Of a stretch of DNA of 64,000 nucleotides, positions 51,502 to 59,095 are shown in pieces. The notes under the pieces are model-generated. The model had not been told where the DNA came from and ran no database searches. It saw nothing but the letters and a program-made list of their open reading frames with translations. The stretch covers positions 1 to 64,000 of the forward strand of contig NZ_STGG01000035.1 of NCBI RefSeq assembly GCF_005222695.1. Direction: 5' to 3'. Position 1 is the first letter of the stretch. Each line of letters starts with the position of its first letter. A program made the position numbers and the translations under genes. Origin of the DNA: Massilia sp. HP4 (GTDB lineage: Bacteria; Pseudomonadota; Gammaproteobacteria; Burkholderiales; Burkholderiaceae_D).

Positions 51502-52836
51502 ATGAGCGACACCGCAAGCCGGCCCGGCATGCCGGCGGCAGGGGCCGGCCCGGCCCTGCTGGACGGGGCCTACCGCAAGATCACCTGGCGCCTGATCCCC
51601 TTCATCTTCGTCTGCTACCTGTTCAACTACCTGGACCGGGTCAACGTCGGCTTCGCCAAGCTCGAGATGCTCGATGCCCTGCAGTTCAGCGAGACCATCT
51701 ATGGCCTGGGGGCCGGCATCTTCTTCGTCGGCTACGTGAGCTTCGGGGTGCCGAGCAACCTGATCCTGCACCGCCTTGGCGCGCGGCGCTGGATCGGGAT
51801 CATGATGATGGCCTGGGGCTCGCTGTCGGCCTGCATGCTGTTCGTGACCACGCCGACCGGATTCTACGTGCTGCGCTTCCTGACCGGCGTGGCCGAAGCC
51901 GGCTTCTTCCCCGGCATGGTGCTGTACTTCACCCGCTGGTATCCTTCGCACCGGCGCGGCCAGGTGATGGCGCTGTTCATGGCGGCGATCCCCGTCTCGG
52001 GCCTGGTCGGCGGCCCGCTGTCGGGCTGGATGCTGAGCCACTTCGCCGGCGGCCAGGGCGGCATGGCCGCCTGGCAGTGGCTGTTCCTGCTGCAAGGCCT
52101 GCCGACCGTGTTCCTGGGCCTGGCGGCGATCTTCTACCTGAACGACGGCGTGGCACAGGCCCATTGGCTTGGCGCCGACGAAAAGGCGGCCCTGCAGGAT
52201 GCGCTGGCGCGCGACGAGCGCGAGCGCCCGGCCAGCGTCGAAGCCGTGCAATCGCTGCGCGCCTTGCTGCTCGACCGCCATGTATGGATGCTCGGCTTTA
52301 TCTACTTCAGCATCAAGATGGGGGCGTATGCGATCAACTTCTGGCTGCCGTCGATCATCCAGGCGCTCGGCTTCGAGGACGCGCGCACGGTCGGCTGGCT
52401 GAGCGCGATTCCCTACCTGTTTGCCTGCGTGTTCATGGTGCTGGTGGGCCGCTCGGCCGACCGCCGACGCGAGCGCCGCTGGCACCTGTCGGCGCCCTTG
52501 CTGATGGCCTTGGCGGGCATGCTGCTGGCCGCGAACTTCTCGGACAATGTCGTGCTGGTGATGGTGGGCCTCTCCCTGGCCACGATGGGCGCACTGGCTG
52601 GCCTGCCGATGTTCTGGCCGCTGCCGGCGGCTTTCCTGAGCACCGCGGCGGCGGCCGGCGGCCTGGCCCTGATCAACTCGATGGGCCAGGTGGCCGGCTT
52701 CGTCAGCCCCCTCCTGGTGGGCTGGATCAAGGACGCCACCGGCAGCACCGACCTCGCGCTCTACATCCTCTCGAGCGTGCTGTTCATCGGCGCCATGCTG
52801 GTGCTGGTGGTGCCGGCGCGGCTGGTGAACCGGTAA
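51502..52836 (+). CDS. ACS-family MFS anion symporter, copy 1
   Basis: A 444-residue inner-membrane transporter of the anion:cation symporter family, which includes sugar-acid (glucarate, galactarate), tartrate and phthalate carriers. The opening LIPFIFVCYLFNYLDRVNVG is the family signature, with GVAEAGFFPGMVLYF in the fourth to fifth helices; about 12 helices are visible. The start follows CGGAGACAGC. A near-identical copy lies at 54210; I count about 14 differences in the first 160 aligned residues. The two share the 40 bases before the start codon but not the sequence further upstream, so this copy lacks the CdaR-like boxes of copy 2. It is convergent with the CdaR gene. Confidence 0.9.
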   Translation: MSDTASRPGMPAAGAGPALLDGAYRKITWRLIPFIFVCYLFNYLDRVNVGFAKLEMLDALQFSETIYGLGAGIFFVGYVSFGVPSNLILHRLGARRWIGIMMMAWGSLSACMLFVTTPTGFYVLRFLTGVAEAGFFPGMVLYFTRWYPSHRRGQVMALFMAAIPVSGLVGGPLSGWMLSHFAGGQGGMAAWQWLFLLQGLPTVFLGLAAIFYLNDGVAQAHWLGADEKAALQDALARDERERPASVEAVQSLRALLLDRHVWMLGFIYFSIKMGAYAINFWLPSIIQALGFEDARTVGWLSAIPYLFACVFMVLVGRSADRRRERRWHLSAPLLMALAGMLLAANFSDNVVLVMVGLSLATMGALAGLPMFWPLPAAFLSTAAAAGGLALINSMGQVAGFVSPLLVGWIKDATGSTDLALYILSSVLFIGAMLVLVVPARLVNR

Positions 52837-52850
52837 GCACCGCGCGCCGA

Positions 52851-53999
52851 TCAGGCAGGGCTGAGCAGCGCCGACACGTACAGCAGCAGCTTGTCTTCGC
52901 TGCGCGCCAGGTCGAGTCCCGTCAGTTCGCCGATGCGGCGCAGGCGGTAGTCGAGCGTGTTGCGGTGGATGCCGAGCGAGGCCGCGGTGGCGGCCGAATT
53001 CTCGTCCCGGCCGAACCAGGTGTCGAGCGTGACGCGCAGCATGGCGCGGCTCTTGTCGTTCGCCAGGCGACCGATCGGCATGCGCAGCTGGTGCGCCTGC
53101 CAGCCGCTGTCAAGCCCCGACAGCAGCACCGGCAGCGCCAGGTCGTAATAGCTGAACAGCTGCTGGCGCGGGGCGCGCAGGCGCCCCAGCCGGCTGGCGC
53201 TGCGCGCGCTCTGGTAAGAGATGGCGGCGCCCTCCAGGCCGGGCAGGGCGATGCCCATCGAGAGCGTGAACGGCAGCTCGCATTCTTCGCGCACCAGCTG
53301 GGCCAGGGCCTCCAGGCGCCGCTGCGGCGTGCTCTCGAAACCCTTGCGCGCCGGTTCCCAGGAGTCGAGCAAGACCATCTCGGACGGGCCGACGGTGGCG
53401 GTCAGCGCGTCGTCGCGCCGCGCAAAGAGGCGCGTCTGCAGGCGCTGGATGTCGTGCAGGGCGCTGGCGGCGGCGGCGGGTTCCGGCTGCAGCTCGAGCA
53501 GGAACACCAGCTGCATGCGCTCGAGGTCCAGGCCCAGGCGCCGCGCCCAGCCTTCGAGCTCGGGCCGCTGCGCGCTGTCATTGCGGATCAGGTTCAGCAC
53601 GAAGGCTTCGCGGTAGCGCGAATTGTCCTGCAACTGGCTGGCCAGCGCCGCCTGTTCCAGGATCATCTCGGCCGTCAGGCGCACCAGTTCACCGAACTGG
53701 CGGACCTCATGGGGGGCGCCGGAAAGGCCCACCGCGCCGCAGACCTGGCCGTCCACGCAGAGCGGCAGGTTGGTGCCCGGCTGGGCGCCATGGAGCTTGC
53801 GCGCGGCGGCCGCGTCGATTTCGACCGTGAGCTTCTTGGCCAGCGCGAGCAGGGCGCCCGCATGCAGCTCGCCGACCCGATCGGCATTGCCGCTGGCGAG
53901 GATCACGCCATTCGCATCCATCACATTGACGTTGAACGGAATGATCCGCATGGTGCGGATGACGATTTCCTGGGCGAGCCGGGTGTCGAGGATGTGCAT
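52851..53999 (-). CDS. cdaR: CdaR/SdaR-type sugar diacid regulator
   Basis: A 382-residue regulator. The N-terminal diacid-recognition domain reads LDTRLAQEIVIRTMRIIPFN and NVMDANGVILASGN. A middle domain follows, and the C-terminal PucR-type helix-turn-helix carries SAATAASLGIHRNTLDYRLR (about residues 345-365). In E. coli CdaR activates glucarate, galactarate and glycerate genes, including glycerate kinase. Here it is divergent from a transporter and glycerate kinase, which matches that role. The start is the ATG at 53999; no strong ribosome binding site is visible. It lies between two nearly identical transporter genes. Confidence 0.9.
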   Translation of the reverse strand: MHILDTRLAQEIVIRTMRIIPFNVNVMDANGVILASGNADRVGELHAGALLALAKKLTVEIDAAAARKLHGAQPGTNLPLCVDGQVCGAVGLSGAPHEVRQFGELVRLTAEMILEQAALASQLQDNSRYREAFVLNLIRNDSAQRPELEGWARRLGLDLERMQLVFLLELQPEPAAAASALHDIQRLQTRLFARRDDALTATVGPSEMVLLDSWEPARKGFESTPQRRLEALAQLVREECELPFTLSMGIALPGLEGAAISYQSARSASRLGRLRAPRQQLFSYYDLALPVLLSGLDSGWQAHQLRMPIGRLANDKSRAMLRVTLDTWFGRDENSAATAASLGIHRNTLDYRLRRIGELTGLDLARSEDKLLLYVSALLSPA

Positions 54000-54025
54000 G
54001 GCGTGTAGGCGGTAGCGATTCGGTC

Positions 54026-54041
54026 TTGTGATTATGCACAA
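54026..54041. promoter_or_regulatory. CdaR-like box 1
   Basis: TTGTG-ATTATG-CACAA is an inverted repeat 27 bases upstream of the cdaR start codon. A similar sequence lies at 54086. Its position suggests autoregulation of cdaR. Confidence 0.55.
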
Positions 54042-54085
54042 AATCGTTCGCGCAGAGGTCGTCGCGCCTGGCGGATATTCGTGCC

Positions 54086-54106
54086 TTTTGTGAATATGCA
54101 CCAAAA
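54086..54106. promoter_or_regulatory. CdaR-like box 2
   Basis: TTTTGTGAATATGCACCAAAA repeats the TTGTG(A)(A/T)TATGCAC core of box 1 about 60 bases away, nearer the transporter copy 2. The transporter has a GATAAT -10 candidate (54170-54175) without a good -35, as expected for an activator-dependent promoter. Confidence 0.55.
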
Positions 54107-54209
54107 AAGCCTGTAATCGGGCCCTGTCGCTTGTGCGTGTCGCCGACGCCCGAATCGTCTTGTTTGGCCGATAATCTGGTGAATCGGTTATTAGAAACTC
54201 GGAGACAGC

Positions 54210-55544
54210 ATGAGCACCACCGCAAGCACATCCGGCAACCAGGGCGGAGCCGGCGGCTCGGCCCTGTTGGATGGCGCCTACCGCAAGGCCACCTGGCGCC
54301 TGATTCCCTTCATCTTCGTCTGCTACCTGTTCAACTACCTGGACCGGGTCAACGTCGGCTTCGCCAAGCTCGAGATGCTCGACGCGCTCCAACTGAGCGA
54401 AACCGTATACGGCCTGGGCGCCGGCATCTTCTTCATCGGCTACGTCACCTTCGGGGTGCCGAGCAACCTGATCCTGCACCGGCTCGGCGCGCGGCGCTGG
54501 ATTGCCATCATGATGATGGCCTGGGGCGCGCTGTCGGCCTGCATGCTGTTCGTGACCACGCCGACCGAATTCTACGTGCTGCGCTTCTTTACCGGCGTGG
54601 CCGAAGCCGGTTTCTTCCCCGGCATGGTCCTGTACTTCACCAAGTGGTTCCCGTCCCACAAGCGCGGCCAGGTGATGGCGCTGTTCATGTCGGCGATCCC
54701 CGTCTCGGGCCTGATCGGCGGCCCGCTGTCGGGCTGGATGCTGAGCCACTTCGCGCACGGCCAGGGCGGCATGGATGGCTGGCAGTGGCTGTTCCTGCTG
54801 CAAGGCCTGCCCACCGTATTCCTGGGCGTGGCCGTGTTCTTCTACCTGAACGACGGTATCGCGCAAGCCGCCTGGCTCACGCAGGAAGAGAAGGCCGCCA
54901 TGCAGGACGCGCTCGACCAGGACGAGCAGCAGCGCTCGAAGGGCGTGCACGCCGTGCATTCCTTCGGCGCCGTGCTGCGCGACTGGCATGTGTGGATGCT
55001 GGGCTTCATCTACTTCAGCATCCAGATGGGCGTATATGCGATTAACTTCTGGCTGCCCTCGATCATCAAGTCGCTCGGCTTCGAGGACGCGACCACGGTC
55101 GGCTGGCTGAGCGCCATCCCCTACCTGTTCGCCGGCGTGTTCATGGTGCTGGTGGGCCGCTCGGCCGACCGCCGGCGCGAACGCCGCTGGCACCTGTCGG
55201 CGCCGCTGCTGATGGCGCTGGTGGGCTTGCTGCTGGCCGCGAATTTCTCGAATAATGCGGTGATCGTGCTGGTCGGCCTGTCACTGGCCACGATGGGCGC
55301 GCTGACCGGCCTGCCGATGTTCTGGCCGCTGCCGGCAGCCTTCCTGGGTAGCGCCGCGGCGGCCGGCGGTCTGGCCCTGATCAACTCGATGGGCCAGGTG
55401 GCCGGCTTCGTCAGCCCCTTCCTGGTCGGCTGGATCAAGGATGTTACCGGCAGTACCGATGTCGCGCTGTACATCCTGTCGACTGTGCTGTTCATCGGCG
55501 CCATGCTCGTGCTGGTGGTGCCGGCCCGCCTTGTCAACCGTTGA
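54210..55544 (+). CDS. ACS-family MFS anion symporter, copy 2
   Basis: A 444-residue transporter almost identical to the copy at 51502, with the same family signature LIPFIFVCYLFNYLDRVNVG and GVAEAGFFPGMVLYF. The start follows CGGAGACAGC. It is followed after 12 bases by glycerate kinase, forming an operon divergent from cdaR with two CdaR-like boxes between. The probable substrate is glycerate or a sugar diacid such as glucarate. No dehydratase, aldolase or tartronate semialdehyde reductase genes are in the window, so glycerate itself is the simplest candidate. Its closeness to copy 1 indicates a recent local duplication. Confidence 0.9.
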   Translation: MSTTASTSGNQGGAGGSALLDGAYRKATWRLIPFIFVCYLFNYLDRVNVGFAKLEMLDALQLSETVYGLGAGIFFIGYVTFGVPSNLILHRLGARRWIAIMMMAWGALSACMLFVTTPTEFYVLRFFTGVAEAGFFPGMVLYFTKWFPSHKRGQVMALFMSAIPVSGLIGGPLSGWMLSHFAHGQGGMDGWQWLFLLQGLPTVFLGVAVFFYLNDGIAQAAWLTQEEKAAMQDALDQDEQQRSKGVHAVHSFGAVLRDWHVWMLGFIYFSIQMGVYAINFWLPSIIKSLGFEDATTVGWLSAIPYLFAGVFMVLVGRSADRRRERRWHLSAPLLMALVGLLLAANFSNNAVIVLVGLSLATMGALTGLPMFWPLPAAFLGSAAAAGGLALINSMGQVAGFVSPFLVGWIKDVTGSTDVALYILSTVLFIGAMLVLVVPARLVNR

Positions 55545-55556
55545 AAGGGAATGCCC

Positions 55557-56699
55557 ATGAAAATCGTCATTGCACCCGATTCATTCAAGGAAAGCCTGTC
55601 GGCGCTGGAAGCCGCGAGCGCCATCGAGGCCGGATTTCGCGAGATCTTCCCCAACGCGATCTACGTGAAAGTGCCGGTGGCCGACGGCGGTGAAGGCACG
55701 GTGGACGCCATGATCGCCGCCACCGACGGCCGCCTGGTGACACTGCAGGCCACCGGCCCGCTGGGCCGCCCGGTCGAGGCCTTCTATGGCCTGACCGGCG
55801 ACGAGTCGACCGCGGTGATCGAGATGGCGGCCGCCAGCGGGCTCGAACTCGTGGCGCCCGGCGAGCGCGACCCGTTGCGGGCCACGAGCCGCGGCACCGG
55901 TGAACTGATCCGCGCCGCGCTCGATGCCGGCGCGCGCCGCTTCATCCTCGGCGTGGGCGGCAGCGCCACCAATGACGGCGGGGCGGGGATGCTGCAGGCG
56001 CTGGGCGTCGGCTTGCTCGACGAGCTAGGCGAGCAGCTGGCGCCGGGCGGCGGCGCGCTGGCGCGGCTGGCCAGCATCGACGTGTCCCGCCTCGATCCGC
56101 GCGTCAACGACTGCGTGTTCGAGGTCGCCTGCGACGTCAGCAATCCGCTGGTGGGGCCAAGGGGCGCGTCCGCGATCTTCGGACCGCAAAAAGGCGCCAC
56201 CCCGGAGATGGTGCAGCAGCTCGACGCCAACCTGCGCCATTACGCCGGCGTGATCGCGCGCGACCTGGGCCAGGATGTGGCCGAGGTCCCGGGCGCGGGT
56301 GCCGGCGGCGGCATTGCGGCGGCGATGCTGGTGTTCCTGGAAGGGCGCCTGCGTCCCGGCAGCGAGATCGTGGCCGATGCCGTGGGCCTGGACGACACCG
56401 TGCGCGACGCCGACCTGGTCGTCACCGGCGAGGGCCGGATCGACAGCCAGACCGTCAACGGCAAGACACCGATCGGCGTGGCGCGCGTGGCCGGACGCCA
56501 TGGCAAGCCGGTGATCGCCATTGGCGGCTGCCTGGCCAACGACGCCAGCGCGGTGCATGCCCACGGCATCGCGGCGACCTTCAGCACCGTCATGAAGGCG
56601 GAGACGGTGGCCGAGGTACTGGCCGGCGCGCAGGTCAACCTGCAGAGCGCGGCGCGCAATATCGCGGCCGCGGTCAAGCTGGGCATGGACCTGCGCTAA
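55557..56699 (+). CDS. garK: Glycerate kinase (GarK/GlxK type)
   Basis: A 380-residue cytoplasmic kinase that phosphorylates D-glycerate, probably to 2-phosphoglycerate, feeding lower glycolysis. The family opening KIVIAPDSFKESLSALEAA is intact, as are VADGGEGTVDAM, ILGVGGSATNDGGAGMLQAL and the C-terminal VVTGEGRIDSQTVNGKTPIG. The start was set at the second ATG (55557) because AAAGGGA then lies six bases upstream and homologues begin MKIVIAPDSF. It is downstream of transporter copy 2 in one operon with CdaR-type control. Its last four bases overlap the end of the convergent Lrp gene. Confidence 0.95.
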   Translation: MKIVIAPDSFKESLSALEAASAIEAGFREIFPNAIYVKVPVADGGEGTVDAMIAATDGRLVTLQATGPLGRPVEAFYGLTGDESTAVIEMAAASGLELVAPGERDPLRATSRGTGELIRAALDAGARRFILGVGGSATNDGGAGMLQALGVGLLDELGEQLAPGGGALARLASIDVSRLDPRVNDCVFEVACDVSNPLVGPRGASAIFGPQKGATPEMVQQLDANLRHYAGVIARDLGQDVAEVPGAGAGGGIAAAMLVFLEGRLRPGSEIVADAVGLDDTVRDADLVVTGEGRIDSQTVNGKTPIGVARVAGRHGKPVIAIGGCLANDASAVHAHGIAATFSTVMKAETVAEVLAGAQVNLQSAARNIAAAVKLGMDLR

Positions 56700-57172
56700 G
56701 CAATCAAGGGCGTATCGACCTTCTTCAGGGTGCGCAGCACGAAGCTCGACTTGCTGTGGCGGATGCCGGGAATCTTGTACAGGCGTTCGCGCAGCAGGCG
56801 TTCGTAGTCGCGCGTGTCCTTGACGGCGATGCGCAGGAAGTAATCGTAGTCGCCCGAGATCAGCGAGGCCTCGAGCACCTCGGGGATCGATTCGAGTGCG
56901 CGTCCGAATTCGTACAAAGTCTCCTCGCTGTGGCTGTCCAGGGTGACCTGGACGATCAGCGTGTCGTGGTAGCCCAGGCTGGGCAGGTCGACCTTGACGG
57001 TATAGCCCTGCAAGGCCCCGCAATCGCTCATGCGCCTGATCCGGTTCCAGCACGAGGTGGTCGACAGGCCGACCGTGGCGCTGATCTCCTGCAGCGGCGT
57101 GCGCGAGTCGCGCAGCAGGATGCCCAGGATGGCGAGATCGGTCGCATCGAAAGATTTTTTGTCGGTTGTCAT
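56696..57172 (-). CDS. Lrp/AsnC family transcriptional regulator
   Basis: A 158-residue regulator with an N-terminal helix-turn-helix (LAILGILLRDSRTPLQEISA, then TTSCWNRIRRM). The C-terminal RAM domain includes EASLISGDYDYFLRIAV. It is divergent from the acetolactate-synthase-like gene, with 86 bases between. This suggests control of that gene in response to a branched-chain or other amino acid; the ligand is inferred. The final base pairs overlap the glycerate kinase stop codon on the other strand. It differs clearly from the Lrp gene at the left end of the window. Confidence 0.92.
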   Translation of the reverse strand: MTTDKKSFDATDLAILGILLRDSRTPLQEISATVGLSTTSCWNRIRRMSDCGALQGYTVKVDLPSLGYHDTLIVQVTLDSHSEETLYEFGRALESIPEVLEASLISGDYDYFLRIAVKDTRDYERLLRERLYKIPGIRHSKSSFVLRTLKKVDTPLIA

Positions 57173-57258
57173 CTTTGGTGAAAAGTATTCAGGTAACTAG
57201 CCAATTCTAGCGGAAAATATGAAGCACTTTCATCTCTTGAGTCGATAGACTTCAAGGC

Positions 57259-59016
57259 ATGAAACCACATCCCGAATTCCTTCCGCCGCCAGCCGGCCAG
57301 ATCGCGCTCACCGGCGCCGGCCTGCTGCTCGACACCCTGGTCGCCTGCGGCGTCGACACCGTGTTCGGCTATCCCGGCGGCGCGGTGCTGCCCCTGTACG
57401 ATGCGCTGGCACAGGACGGGCGCCTGCGCCACGTGCTGGTGCGCCACGAGCAGGCCGCCGTCCATGCGGCCCAGGGTTATGCGCGCTCGACCGGCCGGCT
57501 GGGCGTCGTGTTCGTGACCTCGGGGCCGGGCATCGCCAACACCACCTCGGGCCTGCTCGACGCCCTGAGCGATTCGATTCCCGTCCTGTGCATCAGCGGC
57601 CAGGTCGCAACCGCCTCGATCGGCACCGATGCCTTCCAGGAGTGCGATGCGCTGGGCATCTCGCGCACCGTCACCAAGTGGAATACGCAGGTACGGGCCA
57701 CGCGCGACATCGTCGCCACGATCCGGCGCGCCGTGGCCGAGGCCACCGAAGGCCGGCCGGGCCCGGTGCTGGTCGACGTGCCCAAGGATATCCAGGCGCG
57801 GGCCGTGGAGGCGGCCGATTTCGGGCGCCAGCTCAAGCCGGCTCCGCAGCTGCGCGCCGCGGGCGAAGACCTGGACGGCCTGGATGCCGCCGCGCTGCTC
57901 ATCCGCCATGCACGGCGCCCGGTATTCTATGGCGGCGGTGGATTGATCAATGCGGGCCTGGACGCCTGCGCCGCCTTCACCCGCCTGGTGCGCTGGAAGG
58001 ATGCGCCGTGTACGCTCACCTTGATGGGCCTCGGCGCCTTCCCGGCCTCGGACCGGCGCTGGCTCGGCATGCTCGGCATGCATGGCACGCTGGAGGCCAA
58101 CCTGGCGATGCATGGCGCCGACCTGGTCGTGTGCGTCGGCGCGCGTTTCGACGATCGGGTGACCGGGCGGATGGCCGATTTCTGTCCCGATGCGAAGATC
58201 GTCCACGTCGACATCGACCCGCGCTCGATCGGCAAGGTAGTGGCGGCCGACGTCGGCCTGCGCGGCGATTGCGGCGCGGTGCTGCGCGGCCTGCTGGACC
58301 GGCTTGGCGGCCTGCGCGCCGATCCGGCCCTGGTCATGGACTGGTGGCGCACGATCGGGGCCTGGCGCGCCGAACGCTGCCTGGAGTTCGCTGCCTCGGC
58401 CTCGACGATCATCCCGCAGCAACTGATGTCCACGCTGGCAGGCCGCCTGGCGGGCCGCAACGCGATCGTCTCGACCGACGTCGGCCAGCACCAGATGTGG
58501 GCCGCGCAGTACCTCGGCTTCGATGCGCCGCGCCGCTGGCTGACCTCGGGCGGGGCGGGCACCATGGGCTATGGATTGCCGGCCGCGATCGGCGCCCAGA
58601 TCGCCCATCCCGATGCGCTGGTCGTGTGCGTGAGCGGCGACGCTTCGGTGCTGATGAATATCCAGGAGCTGTCGACCGCCGTGCAGCACCGCTGTCCGGT
58701 CAAGCTGGTCCTGTCGAACAACGGCTGCATGGGCATGGTGCGCCAGTGGCAGGAGCTGCACCACGGCGGGCGCTATAGCCACAGCTATTCCGAAGCCTTG
58801 CCCGACTTCGTGGCGCTGGCGCGCGCCTTCGGCTGGGAAGCGAAGAGGGTGGAGCATGCCGGCGAACTGGAACAGGGCATGGACGCCTGCCTGGCGTCGG
58901 ACAAGCCCTTCCTGCTCGACGTCGCGGTGGCGCAGTCCGAGAACTGCTTTCCGATGATGCCCGCAGGGCGCGGCCATCACGAGATCATGCTGGGCAAGGA
59001 CCGCTGGTACCGGTAG
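57259..59016 (+). CDS. Acetolactate synthase large-subunit-like TPP enzyme
   Basis: A 585-residue thiamine-diphosphate enzyme most like the acetohydroxyacid synthase catalytic subunit, which condenses two pyruvates (or pyruvate and 2-ketobutyrate). The opening [19 protein letters not shown], the catalytic glutamate in [14 protein letters not shown] (about residue 62) and [19 protein letters not shown] are intact. The cofactor motif reads [13 protein letters not shown], with Ala where GDG is usual, and ends at LSNNGCMGM. The preserved glutamate argues against glyoxylate carboligase, which lacks it. No small regulatory subunit (ilvN/ilvH) follows, so it may be a catabolic or auxiliary form. It is divergent from an Lrp regulator. 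Confidence 0.85.
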   Translation: MKPHPEFLPPPAGQIALTGAGLLLDTLVACGVDTVFGYPGGAVLPLYDALAQDGRLRHVLVRHEQAAVHAAQGYARSTGRLGVVFVTSGPGIANTTSGLLDALSDSIPVLCISGQVATASIGTDAFQECDALGISRTVTKWNTQVRATRDIVATIRRAVAEATEGRPGPVLVDVPKDIQARAVEAADFGRQLKPAPQLRAAGEDLDGLDAAALLIRHARRPVFYGGGGLINAGLDACAAFTRLVRWKDAPCTLTLMGLGAFPASDRRWLGMLGMHGTLEANLAMHGADLVVCVGARFDDRVTGRMADFCPDAKIVHVDIDPRSIGKVVAADVGLRGDCGAVLRGLLDRLGGLRADPALVMDWWRTIGAWRAERCLEFAASASTIIPQQLMSTLAGRLAGRNAIVSTDVGQHQMWAAQYLGFDAPRRWLTSGGAGTMGYGLPAAIGAQIAHPDALVVCVSGDASVLMNIQELSTAVQHRCPVKLVLSNNGCMGMVRQWQELHHGGRYSHSYSEALPDFVALARAFGWEAKRVEHAGELEQGMDACLASDKPFLLDVAVAQSENCFPMMPAGRGHHEIMLGKDRWYR

Positions 59017-59038
59017 CGCGGCTAGGTAATTGTTCGTA

Positions 59039-59067
59039 TTGAAAATGATTCTCATTCTCGATATGAT
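59039..59067 (+). promoter_or_regulatory. Fur box over the siderophore receptor promoter
   Basis: GAAAATGATTCTCATTCTC (59041-59059) closely matches the 19-base Fur consensus. It lies between TTGAAA (59039-59044) and TATGAT (59062-59067), which are 17 bases apart, so Fur would block RNA polymerase. Confidence 0.88.
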
Positions 59068-59095
59068 GCGGGATTGTTCATGAAACCTGCATGCC

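Noticed and set aside
57259..59016. Glyoxylate carboligase, suggested by the nearby glycerate kinase
   Set aside because: The catalytic glutamate in VRHEQAA is present, whereas glyoxylate carboligase has valine there. No tartronate semialdehyde reductase or hydroxypyruvate isomerase is nearby, and the gene is in a separate unit with its own Lrp regulator.
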